Source: Pseudomonadota bacterium (GTDB taxonomy: Bacteria > Pseudomonadota > Gammaproteobacteria > Burkholderiales > Burkholderiaceae_C). From it: 64,000 nt of DNA. This document shows, in pieces, positions 42,699 through 51,669 of the stretch. Numbering within the stretch: position 1 is the first letter of the stretch; every line of letters starts with the position of its first letter. The stretch is taken from assembly GCA_018241265.1 (NCBI GenBank), contig JAFEEF010000049.1, positions 62,001 to 126,000 of the forward strand, read 5' to 3'. A model generated the notes under the pieces. It saw only the letters and a list, made by a program, of their open reading frames with translations, had not been told where the DNA came from and did not search any database. The translations under genes and the position numbers were made by a program.

Positions 42699-43721
42699 TC
42701 AACCGAGCCAGCCCTTGATGCGCGCGGCCAGCGCGTCGCGGCTGATGCCGTAACGCTCGTGCAGGGTCGGCAGCGCGCCGGCATCGAGGAAGGCATCGGG
42801 CAGGCCCGCGAGCTGGAAGCCGGCCGGCTGCACGCGGTGGCGCAGCAGCGCGCTCGCCACCGATTCGCCCAGGCCGCCGATCACCGAATGGTTCTCGGCG
42901 ACGACGACGAGGCGATGCCGGTAGCGCACCGCCTCGACGATCGCGGCTTCGTCGAGCGGCTTGATCGTCGGGCAGTGCAGCACCGCGACGCCGATGCGGT
43001 CGGCGGCGAGCGTCTGCGCCACTTCGAGCGCGCGCATCGTCATGAAGCCGCTGGAGATCACGAGCACGTCGGCACCGTCGCGCAGCAGCTTGGCCTTGCC
43101 GAGCTCGAAGCGGTAGCCGTCGACCTCGTCGAGCACCAAGGGCACGTTGCCGCGCAAGAGGCGCATGTAGACCGGACCCTTGTGCGCCGCGACCTGCGGC
43201 ACCGCCTGCTCGATGTCGAGCGCGTCGCACGGGTCGACGATCGTCAGGCCCGGCACGCCGCGCATCATCGCTATGTCCTCGATCGCGGCGTGGCTCGGGC
43301 CGTAGCCGGTCGTCAGGCCCGGCAGCGCGCAGCAGATCTTGACGTTCAGGTTCTCCTCGGCGATCACCTGGTGGATGAAGTCGAAGGCGCGGCGCGTGCC
43401 GAACGCGGCGTAGGTCGTCGCGAACGGAACGAGCCCTTCCTTGGCCATGCCGCCCGCCGCCGCCATCAGCACCTGCTCGGCCATCCCCATCTGGTAGAAG
43501 CGCTCGGGGTAGGCCTGCGCGAAGAGGTGCAGGTCGGTGTACTTCGCGAGGTCCGCGGTCAGGCCGACGATCTCCGGCTTGCTCGCGGCCAGTTCGACCA
43601 GCGCCTTGCCGAACGGCGCGGCCTTCGCGCGCTGGCCCTCGGCGGCGATCGACGCGATCATCGCCGACGTGGTCAGGCGAGGCTTGCTCTTGTCCTTCTG
43701 TTCTGCAACGGCGGCGCTCAT
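42699..43721 (-). CDS. Transketolase-like C-terminal subunit (pyrimidine-binding and C domains)
   Basis: 340 residues comprising the Pyr and C-terminal domains of a split transketolase. Visible: VGLTADLAKYTDLHLFAQAY, FYQMGMAEQVLMAAAGGMAK with the catalytic Glu of the MAEQ motif, FATTYAAFGTRRAFDFIH, GLTTGYGPSHAAIEDIAMMR and the C-domain DVLVISSGFMTMRALEVAQ, ENHSVIGGLGESVA. Together with the N-subunit encoded just upstream (4-bp overlap), it should form an active heterotetramer. Split transketolases of this kind serve sugar-catabolic pathways such as apulose or sulfosugar breakdown, but no pathway marker is present here. Confidence 0.93.
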   Translation of the reverse strand: MSAAVAEQKDKSKPRLTTSAMIASIAAEGQRAKAAPFGKALVELAASKPEIVGLTADLAKYTDLHLFAQAYPERFYQMGMAEQVLMAAAGGMAKEGLVPFATTYAAFGTRRAFDFIHQVIAEENLNVKICCALPGLTTGYGPSHAAIEDIAMMRGVPGLTIVDPCDALDIEQAVPQVAAHKGPVYMRLLRGNVPLVLDEVDGYRFELGKAKLLRDGADVLVISSGFMTMRALEVAQTLAADRIGVAVLHCPTIKPLDEAAIVEAVRYRHRLVVVAENHSVIGGLGESVASALLRHRVQPAGFQLAGLPDAFLDAGALPTLHERYGISRDALAARIKGWLG

Positions 43722-44566
43722 GCCAGGGCTCCTTCGGGTTGGCGCGATCCGTCGAGGATGCGCAGCGCCTGCTGCCACTCGGGCGGATCGACGCGGATGA
43801 AGTGGTTCTTGTCGCGCGTCTCGAGGAAGGGCACGCCCTTGCCCATCAAGGTGTCGCACAGGATCACGCGCGGCTTCAGGTCGGCGAGGTCGCGCGCCGC
43901 ATCGAAGGCGCGCAGCACGGCCGGCAGGTCGTTGCCGTCGACGCGCTGCACATGCCAGCCGAACGCTGCCCACTTGTCGGCGAGCGGCTCGAAGCCCATC
44001 ACCTTGCCCGACGGGCCGTCGGCCTGCTGGTTGTTGATGTCGACGAGGCAGATCAGGTTGTCGAGGCGGTGGTGCGCCGCGGCCATCGCCGCCTCCCAGG
44101 TCGAGCCCTCGTCGAGCTCGCCGTCGGACATCGAGTTGTAGACGAACGCCGGATTGCGCTTGTGCTTCAGTCCGAGCGCGATGCCGACGCCGATCGCGAG
44201 ACCCTGGCCGAGCGAGCCGCCCGAGATCTCCATGCCCGGCGTGTACGTCGCCATGCCGGACATCGGCAGGCGGCTGTCGTCGCTGCCGTAGGTCTCGAGC
44301 TCGCTCTCGGGGACGATGCCGGCCTCGATCAGCGCCGCGTAGTGCGCGATCGCATAGTGGCCGTGCGACAGCAGGAAGCGGTCGCGCCCTTCCCACTCGG
44401 GCTCGCTCGGGCGCAGCTTCAGCGCATGGCCGTAGGCGACCGCGAGCACGTCGGCCCAGCCGAGCGCCTGGCCGATGTAGCCCTGGCCCTGCACCTCGCC
44501 CATGCGCAGGGCGTAGCGGCGGATGCGGTAGGCCCGCTCGCGCAACGTGGTGGTCGAGTCAGACAT
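43718..44566 (-). CDS. Transketolase-like N-terminal subunit (TPP-binding domain)
   Basis: 282 residues, the pyrophosphate-binding half of the split transketolase. Motifs: YIGQALGWADVLAVAYGHAL, RFLLSHGHYAIAHYAALIE, SGGSLGQGLAIGVGIALGLK, and the TPP/metal motif MSDGELDEGSTWEA followed by LICLVDINNQQADG. Its stop overlaps the C-subunit start by 4 bp (ATGA), ensuring balanced synthesis. It starts 29 bp after the TRAP permease. The SD-like GGACCGAC region before ATG 44566 is modest. Confidence 0.94.
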   Translation of the reverse strand: MSDSTTTLRERAYRIRRYALRMGEVQGQGYIGQALGWADVLAVAYGHALKLRPSEPEWEGRDRFLLSHGHYAIAHYAALIEAGIVPESELETYGSDDSRLPMSGMATYTPGMEISGGSLGQGLAIGVGIALGLKHKRNPAFVYNSMSDGELDEGSTWEAAMAAAHHRLDNLICLVDINNQQADGPSGKVMGFEPLADKWAAFGWHVQRVDGNDLPAVLRAFDAARDLADLKPRVILCDTLMGKGVPFLETRDKNHFIRVDPPEWQQALRILDGSRQPEGALA

Positions 44567-44595
44567 GTCGGTCCTTGTGTGAGTCGTGAGTGGAT

Positions 44596-46458
44596 TCAAT
44601 GCAGCAGCCCGATCGAGAACCAGGGCACGAAGGCGACGATCAGGAGGCCGGCGAGCAGCGCGCCGAGGTAGGGCCAGATGCGGCGCAGCGCGACGTCGGG
44701 GTTGACTCGGCCGATCGTGCAGGCGGCGTAGTAGCCGAGGCCGAACGGCGGCGCGAACAGGCCGATGCCCATCGCGAGGATGACCACCATCGCGTAGTGC
44801 ACCTCGTGCACGCCGATCGCCTTGGCGACCGGGAACAGCAGCGGCGCGAACAGCACCATCGCCGGGATGCCCTCGAGCACGCTGCCGAGCACGACGAAGG
44901 CGGCGATCGACACGAGCAGGAAGCCGTACTTGCCGCCCGGCACGCTCGTCATCAGGTGCGCGAGGCTGTGCGAGAAGCCCGACTGCGTCAGCGCCCACGA
45001 CATGCCGGTGGCCGTGCCGATGATGAAGAGGATCGCGCCCGACAGCGCCGCGGTGTCGACCAGCATCGGATACAGGCGCCGCCAGTCGAAGCGGCGATAG
45101 ATGAAGAGCCCGGCGACCACCGCATAGGCGATGCCGATCGTCGAGACTTCGGTTGCGGTCGCGATGCCTTCGACGACGGCGGTGCGAATCAGCACCGGCA
45201 GCAGCAGCGCCGGCAGCGCGACCAGCAGCGTCTTGCCGACGACGCTGAGCGGCGCGCGCTTCAGGCCGTGCGCGACCTCGGCGCTGCGATAGCGCGCCAG
45301 CACCGCGAGCAGCAACGCGAGCACGACGCCGGGCAGGATGCCGCCGGTGAAGAGCGCGCTGATCGAGATGCCGGCGACCGAGCCTATCGTGATCAGCACC
45401 AGTGACGGCGGAATCGTCTCGGCCATCGCGCCGGAGGCCGCGAGCAGCGAGATCAGTTCGCCCTCGGGGTTGCCGCGCTTCTTCATCTCGGGCAGCAGCA
45501 CCGGGGCGACCGCGGCCATGTCGGCGGTCTTCGCGCCGGAGATGCCCGAGACCAGCAGCATCGCGCCGAGCAGCACGTAGTTCAGGCCGCCGCGCACGTG
45601 GCCGAGCAGCGATGCGAGGAAGTCGACCATCGCCTTGGCCATGCCGGTCATCTCGACCAAGTGGCCGAGCAGGATGAAGAGCGGCACCGCGAGCAGGATC
45701 AGCGAGCTCATGCCTTCGTCCATGCGGCCGCTGACGACCGCGAGCGGCGTCGACGTCGTCGCGAGCAGGAAGGCGACGGTCGCGATGCCGAAGCAGAACG
45801 CGATCGGCACGCCCAGCAGCACGCCGGTGCCGAGCAGCAGCGCGAAGAAGATGCAGAGGTTCCAGTTGCCGATGCTCTGCAGCCAGTCGGCGCCGAGCCA
45901 GATCGCGCCGCCGAGCGCGGCCAGCGTCAGCGCGACGCCGGCCAGTTCGCCGATGCCGCGGCGCGCGAGGCGCAACAGCGCGATCGCGATCATCAGCGTG
46001 CAGCCGGCCGGCACCGCGGCGGCGCGTACCGTGTTCGGCCAGCCGAGCGCGGGCGTCTCGACGACCCATTCGTCGCGGGCGTATTCGGCCATCGGTCCGA
46101 TCAGGATCACGAGCAGCAGGCACGGCACGCCGATCGCGAGCACCTCGGCCCAGGCCTGCGCACGCGGGCTCCAGCGCGACACCAGTGCGGTCGTGCGCAT
46201 GTGCGTGCCGCGCCGCAGCGCGACGGCGGCCCCCAGGTTGGCGAGCCACAGGAACAGGATGGACGCGAGCTCGTCGGCCCACGGCAGCGGATGGTTGAAG
46301 ACGAAGCGCATCAGCACGCCGGCGAGCAGCACGACGACCTCGCCGACGACCAGCGCGGCCGCCGGGATCTCGATGAAGTGGCCGAGCCACTCCTCGGCAC
46401 GTCCGAGCAACGAGCCGCTGCGCTCGACGGGATGCGCTTCGAGCAGCATGGCGCTCAT
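44596..46458 (-). CDS. Fused TRAP transporter permease (DctQ-DctM)
   Basis: 620 residues. The first about 180 carry four helices of the small DctQ domain (VVGEVVVLLAGVLMRFVFNH, LPWADELASILFLWLANLG). A linker helix leads to a DctM domain of about 400 residues with about 12 helices, recognisable by GVPIAFCFGIATVAFLL, SGISGAKTADMAAVAPVLLP, ETIPPSLVLITIGS and IGLFAPPFGLGYYAA. The two permease parts, usually separate genes, are one polypeptide. It imports the ligand presented by the DctP protein encoded four genes later. Its start overlaps the stop of a 26-codon upstream frame. Confidence 0.94.
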   Translation of the reverse strand: MSAMLLEAHPVERSGSLLGRAEEWLGHFIEIPAAALVVGEVVVLLAGVLMRFVFNHPLPWADELASILFLWLANLGAAVALRRGTHMRTTALVSRWSPRAQAWAEVLAIGVPCLLLVILIGPMAEYARDEWVVETPALGWPNTVRAAAVPAGCTLMIAIALLRLARRGIGELAGVALTLAALGGAIWLGADWLQSIGNWNLCIFFALLLGTGVLLGVPIAFCFGIATVAFLLATTSTPLAVVSGRMDEGMSSLILLAVPLFILLGHLVEMTGMAKAMVDFLASLLGHVRGGLNYVLLGAMLLVSGISGAKTADMAAVAPVLLPEMKKRGNPEGELISLLAASGAMAETIPPSLVLITIGSVAGISISALFTGGILPGVVLALLLAVLARYRSAEVAHGLKRAPLSVVGKTLLVALPALLLPVLIRTAVVEGIATATEVSTIGIAYAVVAGLFIYRRFDWRRLYPMLVDTAALSGAILFIIGTATGMSWALTQSGFSHSLAHLMTSVPGGKYGFLLVSIAAFVVLGSVLEGIPAMVLFAPLLFPVAKAIGVHEVHYAMVVILAMGIGLFAPPFGLGYYAACTIGRVNPDVALRRIWPYLGALLAGLLIVAFVPWFSIGLLH

Positions 46459-46535
46459 TGCCCGAGCGCCGCGCGGCGCAGGCGCAGGCCGGTGGTGGAG
46501 GTGTTGCGGCCGTGGCGGGCCGTCGATGCAGTCAT
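46455..46535 (-). CDS. Possible 26-residue leader peptide coupled to the TRAP permease
   Basis: A short frame from ATG 46535 (preceded by a strong GAGGAGA site) encodes MTASTARHGRNTSTTGLRLR plus six residues, and stops in an ATGA overlap with the permease start at 46458. The permease itself has only a weak ribosome site, so ribosomes may reach it from this leader. The peptide is basic and Thr/Ser/Arg-rich with no domain. It may equally be a non-functional upstream frame. Confidence 0.4.
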   Translation of the reverse strand: MTASTARHGRNTSTTGLRLRRAALGQ

Positions 46536-46731
46536 GCTGGTCTCCTCGGTCGTCGAATGAGGCGCGGTGCGCCGCTGCGACGTCGCGGAGCCCGCTGACT
46601 CCGATCCCTCCGCCGTCGCCGGACCGGTGGCAGGTCCGTGCGGCAAATCTTCGGCGCTGCCGCGCATGACGACAAGCGAAGTGTCATCAGCCTAAGATGA
46701 CGATCCTTCATCCGACGCCAGGGTCAACCCG

Positions 46732-47616
46732 ATGGCCACCGTCCCGCCGGTCACCAACCTGCTCGCGTTCGAAGCCGTCGCGCGGCGGCGCAGCTTCGCG
46801 CATGCCGCCGCCGAACTGCACCTCACCGCATCGGCGATCAGCCACCAGGTCGCGCGGCTGGAGGCGCAGCTCGGCGTGCGGCTGTTCGAGCGCAGCGCGC
46901 ATGGCGTGCGGCTGAGTGCCGCGGGCGAGCGCTACCTGGCGCGCGTCGGCGGGGCGCTGTCGGCGCTCGTCGCGGCGAGCGACGACCTGCAGCAAGGCGT
47001 CAACAACAGCCTCTACATCCATTCGTCGCCGAGCTTCGCGAGCCTCTGGCTGGTGCCGCGGCTGCGCGCCTTCTCGCAGGCGCATCCGGAGATCGCGCTG
47101 AACCTGTCGTCGTCGCCGACGCACAGCGACTTCGCGCTCGGCCAGGCCGACCTCGACATCCGCTACGGCGTGCCGCGCTGGCCCGATCTGGTGGTCGAGC
47201 CGCTGTTCGAAGAGCGCATCACGCCGCTCGCGAGCCCCGACTTCATCCGCGAGCACCGTCTGCGCCGGCCCGAGCAGGCGGCCGACGTGCCGCTGATCCA
47301 GAGCAACGTCAGCATCGTGCAGTGGTCGGACTGGTTCACCGCGATCACCGACCGGCGCGCGCCGGATCGCTTTGCGCTGCGCTTCGACCGGGCGCAGATG
47401 GCGCTCGATGCGGCGGCGCAAGGGCTCGGCGTTGCGCTCGAGAGCACGACGATAGGCGCGCGCCATCTCGCCGAGGGGCGGCTGCGGCCGGTCTTCGGCC
47501 TGGAGCGGTCGGTGCGGTCGAAGGTGCACTTCCTCGTCTACCCGCCGCGCCACGCGCGCCGGCCGCCGGTCGAGGCGTTCCTGGCGTGGGTGCACGGCGA
47601 AGCTGCGCGAGCCTGA
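46732..47616 (+). CDS. LysR-family regulator (GcvA type), likely controlling the TRAP/transketolase operon
   Basis: 294 residues. N-terminal winged helix: LLAFEAVARRRSFAHAAAEL, LTASAISHQVARLEAQLGV, RLFERSAHGVRL. The effector domain has YIHSSPSFASLWLVPRLRAF, FALGQADLDIRYG and LVVEPLFEERITPLASPDF, the pattern of GcvA-like LysR proteins. It is divergent from the seven-gene operon with 197 bp between it and the leader frame, the standard arrangement for an activator of a catabolic operon. The ligand may be the imported compound. Confidence 0.92.
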   Translation: MATVPPVTNLLAFEAVARRRSFAHAAAELHLTASAISHQVARLEAQLGVRLFERSAHGVRLSAAGERYLARVGGALSALVAASDDLQQGVNNSLYIHSSPSFASLWLVPRLRAFSQAHPEIALNLSSSPTHSDFALGQADLDIRYGVPRWPDLVVEPLFEERITPLASPDFIREHRLRRPEQAADVPLIQSNVSIVQWSDWFTAITDRRAPDRFALRFDRAQMALDAAAQGLGVALESTTIGARHLAEGRLRPVFGLERSVRSKVHFLVYPPRHARRPPVEAFLAWVHGEAARA

Positions 47617-47665
47617 CGCTCGGCCTGCCTATGATCGGCCGCCGCCCGCTTCCGCAACACCTCCG

Positions 47666-48745
47666 ATGCGCCGACGCCTCACGCCGCTGCTGCTCGTCCT
47701 GCTGATCGCCGCGACGGCGACCTTCGCGGCGCGCCCGCCCGCGCCGCCGCGCGCGGTCACGCCGCGCGGGCCGCTCGCGGCCGACGAGCAGAACAACATC
47801 GCGGTGTTCAAGGCGTCGTCGGCGTCGGTCGTCAACATCACCGCGCTCGGTCTCGAGCGCGACTTCATGTCGCTCGACGTGCAGCAGGTGCCGCAGGGCA
47901 CCGGCTCGGGCTTCGTGTGGGACACGCAAGGCCATGTCGTCACCAACTTCCACGTGATCCGCGAAGCGAGCGGCGCGCGCGTCACGCTGGCCGACCAGAC
48001 GAGCTACCGCGCCGAACTGGTCGGCGCGTTCCCCGACCGCGACATCGCGGTGCTGCGCATCGACGCGCCGGCCGCCAAGCTCAAGCCGGTCGCGATCGGC
48101 ACGAGCCGCGACCTCGTCGTCGGCCAGAAGGTCTATGCGATCGGCAATCCGTTCGGCCTCGACCAGACCTTGACGACCGGCATCGTCAGCGCGCTCGACC
48201 GCGAGATCGAGTCGGTGACGCGGCGCACGATCAAGGGCGCGATCCAGACCGATGCGGCGATCAATCCGGGCAACTCCGGCGGGCCGCTGCTCGACTCGGC
48301 CGGGCGGCTGATCGGCGTCAACACCGCGATCTTCAGCCCGTCGGGCGCGAGCGCCGGCATCGGCTTCGCGATACCGGTCGACGAGGTCAACCGCATCGTA
48401 CCGCGGCTGATCCGCGACGGCCGCATGGTGCGTCCGTCGATCGGCGTCACCGGCGCGCCGGCCGACCTGAACCGCGCGCTCGGCCTGCCGAAGGGTGTCG
48501 CGCTGGTGCGCGTGCAGCGCGGCGGCGCAGCGGCGCGTGCCGGGCTCGTGCCGTTCAGCCGCGGCGACCGCGGCATCGTGCAGGGCGACGTGATCACCGC
48601 CGTCGACGGCACCGCGGTCGAGACGCAGGACGACATGCTGAACGCGCTCGAGCGCCACGAGCCCGGCGAGGTCTGCACGCTGACGGTGTGGCGCAACGGC
48701 GCGAGCCGCAAGCTCGAGATGACCCTGGCCGAGTCCGACCAATAG
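47666..48745 (+). CDS. Do/DegP-like periplasmic serine protease with one PDZ domain
   Basis: 359 residues. A signal peptide or N-terminal anchor (LTPLLLVLLIAATATFAA) precedes a trypsin-like domain with triad H96 (VTNFHVI), D126 (DRDIAVL) and S204 (NPGNSGGPLL). Residues about 255-355 form one PDZ domain (RPSIGVTGAPADLNRALGL, GDVITAVDGTAVETQDDM). One PDZ and a hydrophobic N-terminus are closest to DegS-like or HhoB-like enzymes; two-PDZ DegP proteins are longer. It should act in periplasmic protein quality control or signalling. No other stress gene is adjacent. Confidence 0.93.
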   Translation: MRRRLTPLLLVLLIAATATFAARPPAPPRAVTPRGPLAADEQNNIAVFKASSASVVNITALGLERDFMSLDVQQVPQGTGSGFVWDTQGHVVTNFHVIREASGARVTLADQTSYRAELVGAFPDRDIAVLRIDAPAAKLKPVAIGTSRDLVVGQKVYAIGNPFGLDQTLTTGIVSALDREIESVTRRTIKGAIQTDAAINPGNSGGPLLDSAGRLIGVNTAIFSPSGASAGIGFAIPVDEVNRIVPRLIRDGRMVRPSIGVTGAPADLNRALGLPKGVALVRVQRGGAAARAGLVPFSRGDRGIVQGDVITAVDGTAVETQDDMLNALERHEPGEVCTLTVWRNGASRKLEMTLAESDQ

Positions 48746-48948
48746 GGAGCGCGCGACCGGCCCGGCGTCGCCGACGACGCAATCGCCGAGCGCCGACAGG
48801 GGTCGCGGTCCCGGGCCATCATCGACCGCGACGAGCGGCCGATGACGCCGCGATCATGTCGATGCGCGCCGGTCCCGTTCGTCGTGTGGATGAGACTGCC
48901 GCTTCCGCGCGGCGGTCCATCCTCGACCTCTTCCAGGGAGACCAAGCC

Positions 48949-49653
48949 ATGACCACGCTCCAATCCGCCGCCGAACTGGCGGCTGCCGCCAGCAAGCCCT
49001 ATCCGAACGACAGTGCCGACTACCGCAAGGCGCGCACCGCGCTGCTCGCCGAGGAGATCGAGCTGCGCCGCCGGATCGAGCGCGTCGCCGCGCAACGGCG
49101 CGCGTTGCCGCTCGGCGGCGCGGCCGGCGACTACCGCTTCAAGGACCAGAACGGCGCGACCGTCGGCCTCGCCGATCTGTTCGGCAAGCACGACACGCTC
49201 GTCACCTATTTCTGGATGTACGGCCCGCAGCGCGCCCGGCCGTGCCCGATGTGCACCGCGTTCCTCGGTGCGCTCGACACGCCGGTCGCCGACCTGACGC
49301 AGCGCGTCGCCTTCGCGGTGCTCGGACGCTCGCCGGTCGAGCGCCAACTCGCGTTCGCACGCGAGCGCGGCTGGCGCAACCTGAAGTTCTACATGACGGT
49401 CGGCGACGACTATGCGCGCGACTACCGCGGCCTTGCGCCCGACGGCAGCGAATGGCCGGCACTCGACGTCTGGGTGCAGCGCGACGGCCGCGTCCACCAC
49501 TACTGGGCGTCCGAACTCGGCGGCACGCAGGATCCGGGACAGGACCCGCGCGGCGCGCCCGATCCGACGCCGCTGTGGAACATCCTCGACCTGACGCCGG
49601 GCGGTCGCGGCACGGACTGGTATCCGAAGCTGGAGTACGCGACGGCGGCGTAG
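48949..49653 (+). CDS. DUF899 family thioredoxin-like protein
   Basis: 234 residues. The family features are the N-terminal helical part ALLAEEIELRRRIERVAAQR, then DYRFKDQNGATVGLADLFGK, YFWMYGPQRARPCPMCTAFL, where CPMC sits at the thioredoxin active-site position, and NLKFYMTVGDDYARDYRG. The C-terminal part reads HHYWASELGGTQDPGQDPRG and LWNILDLTPGGRG. A GGGAG ribosome site precedes ATG 48949. The family is of unknown biochemical function, perhaps a peroxiredoxin- or redox-like protein. Confidence 0.9.
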   Translation: MTTLQSAAELAAAASKPYPNDSADYRKARTALLAEEIELRRRIERVAAQRRALPLGGAAGDYRFKDQNGATVGLADLFGKHDTLVTYFWMYGPQRARPCPMCTAFLGALDTPVADLTQRVAFAVLGRSPVERQLAFARERGWRNLKFYMTVGDDYARDYRGLAPDGSEWPALDVWVQRDGRVHHYWASELGGTQDPGQDPRGAPDPTPLWNILDLTPGGRGTDWYPKLEYATAA

Positions 49654-49686
49654 CGACGGCTGGCGGCGCGCCGGCTTTGGCCGACA

Positions 49687-50103
49687 ATGCCGCGCATGAA
49701 GACGCGTCGTCTGCGCGGCCTGCTGGCCATTCCTGCATCGGTGGCGTTGCTGATCGCGGCGGTGCCGTCCCACGCGGTCTCGGGCTGCCATGTGCCGCCG
49801 TTCCACGGCGCCGTGTCGTCCGCCGGTGCCGTCGCGACGATGAATGTCGTCAACACCGGCCGCGCTTGCCGCATCGACAACTACGGCGTGCCGGCGACGC
49901 GCGGCAATCCGGCCGAGGCCGGCCAGGTCACCACGGCGCCGGAACACGGCACCGCGGCCTTCGATGCGCCGGCCGTGCGCTACACGCCGGCGCCCGGTTA
50001 CGTCGGCGACGATGCGTTCGACTACATCGCGAACGCCAAGGGCAACCTCGACCAGCGCGTGACGCTCAAGGTGCACGTCGACGTCCACGTCACGGCACCC
50101 TGA
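49687..50103 (+). CDS. Secreted Ig/cadherin-like single-domain protein
   Basis: 138 residues. An N-terminal signal (LLAIPASVALLIAAVPSHAV) is followed by about 100 residues with two cysteines and the segment VRYTPAPGYVGDDAFDYIA, the typical end of bacterial cadherin-like/Ig-like Big repeats (VxYTPxxGYxGxDxFxY). It is probably a periplasmic or extracellular small beta-sandwich. A second ATG at 49696 is possible. Partner and function unknown; it precedes the PLP decarboxylase gene by 15 bp. Confidence 0.78.
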   Translation: MPRMKTRRLRGLLAIPASVALLIAAVPSHAVSGCHVPPFHGAVSSAGAVATMNVVNTGRACRIDNYGVPATRGNPAEAGQVTTAPEHGTAAFDAPAVRYTPAPGYVGDDAFDYIANAKGNLDQRVTLKVHVDVHVTAP

Positions 50104-50118
50104 TCCGGGCCGACCACC

Positions 50119-51471
50119 ATGCGAGCGCTGCTCGAAGACGCCGCCGCGCGCGCGATCCGGTACCTCGACGACCTCGATGCGCGCGGCATCGCGCCGACGC
50201 CCGAAGCCGTTGCCGCGTTGTCGGCCTTGGACGAGGCGCTGCCGGCCGGCCCGTGCGATCCGGCCGAGACGCTCGCGCTGCTCGACGATGTCGGCTCGCC
50301 GGCGACGATGGCCAACGCCGGCGGCCGCTTCTTCGGCTTCGTGATCGGCGGTGCGCTGCCGGTCACCGTCGCGAGCCAATGGCTGGCGACGGCGTGGGAC
50401 CAGAACGCCGCGCTGCAGGCTGCGGCACCGGCGACGTCGCGCATCGAAGCGGTCGCGCTGCGCTGGCTGCTCGAGCTGTTCGGCCTGCCGGCGGATGCCG
50501 CCGGCGGCTTCGTCACCGGCGCGACCACCGCCAACTTCAGCGCGCTCGCCGCGGCGCGCCATGCGGTGCTGGCGCGCGCCGGCTGGAACGTCGAGGCCGA
50601 TGGTCTGTTCGGCGCGCCGCCGATCACGGTGCTGGTCGGCGACGAGGCGCATCCGACCTTGATGAAGTCGCTCGGCATGCTGGGCCTCGGCCGCCAGCGC
50701 GTCGTGCGCGTGCCGGTCGACGGGCAAGGGCGCATGCGCGCCGACCGCTTGCCGCCGATCGCCGGCCCGACCATCGTCTGCCTGCAGGCCGGCAACGTGA
50801 ACACCGGTGCCTTCGACCCGTTCGACGCGATCGTGCCGGCCGTGCGTGCGGCAGGCGCGTGGGTGCATGTCGACGGCGCCTTCGGCCTGTGGGCGCTCGC
50901 GCATCCCGCGTATGCACCGCTCGCTGCGGGCATCACGCAGGCCGACTCGTGGGCGACCGATGCGCACAAGTGGCTCAACGTGCCGTACGACTGCGGCATC
51001 GCGTTCGTGCGCGACCGCGAGGCACTGCGCAGCGCGATGTCGGTCTCGGCGGACTACCTGCCGACGCAGCCCGGTGCGCGCGATCCGTCCGACTACACCC
51101 CCGAGCTGTCGCGTCGCGCGCGCGGCGTGGAGGTCTGGGCGGCGCTGCGCACGCTCGGGCGCGACGGCATCGCTGAACTCGTCGAGCGCTGCTGCCGGCA
51201 TGCGCGGCGCTTCGCGCACGAGCTCGAGGCCGCGGGCTTCGAGATCCTGAATGACGTCGTGCTGAACCAGGTGCTCGTGAGCTTCGGCGACGACGACATG
51301 AACCGCCGCGTCATCGCTGCGCTGCAGGCCGACGGTACCTGCTGGTGCGGGCCGACGCGCTGGCAGGGGCGCAGTGCGATGCGCATCAGCGTGTGCTCGT
51401 GGGCGACGACGGAGGGGGACGTGGCGCGCAGTGTCGAGGCGATGCAGCGGGTTGCAGCGCATGTTGGCTGA
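50119..51471 (+). CDS. PLP-dependent decarboxylase family protein (group II amino-acid decarboxylase)
   Basis: 450 residues. Fold type I decarboxylase features: GFVTGATTANFSALAAARHA, VLVGDEAHPTLMKSLGMLGL with the stacking histidine, AGNVNTGAFDPFDAI, WVHVDGAFGLWALAHP and the PLP lysine K284 in DSWATDAHKWLNVPYDCGI. It would decarboxylate an aromatic or acidic amino acid, or act on a related substrate; specificity is not evident. It is the last gene before a less GC-rich region. Confidence 0.9.
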   Translation: MRALLEDAAARAIRYLDDLDARGIAPTPEAVAALSALDEALPAGPCDPAETLALLDDVGSPATMANAGGRFFGFVIGGALPVTVASQWLATAWDQNAALQAAAPATSRIEAVALRWLLELFGLPADAAGGFVTGATTANFSALAAARHAVLARAGWNVEADGLFGAPPITVLVGDEAHPTLMKSLGMLGLGRQRVVRVPVDGQGRMRADRLPPIAGPTIVCLQAGNVNTGAFDPFDAIVPAVRAAGAWVHVDGAFGLWALAHPAYAPLAAGITQADSWATDAHKWLNVPYDCGIAFVRDREALRSAMSVSADYLPTQPGARDPSDYTPELSRRARGVEVWAALRTLGRDGIAELVERCCRHARRFAHELEAAGFEILNDVVLNQVLVSFGDDDMNRRVIAALQADGTCWCGPTRWQGRSAMRISVCSWATTEGDVARSVEAMQRVAAHVG

Positions 51472-51669
51472 GGCCCAGCTGGTCCGGTCTCTCAAAATTC
51501 GGCAGGCCTAGTTTCCTGCATGGGTGCCGGGCTCGAAGGGCAGCGTGGGATCGAGGACTTGATGATTGACTCAGGCCGCACGCGTAGTCTACGATACTGC
51601 CTCCTAATTCACGTTAGGATGCGCATTCGTTCGAAAGACTATACAGCCGCAAATCTTCCACGCTGCCAA

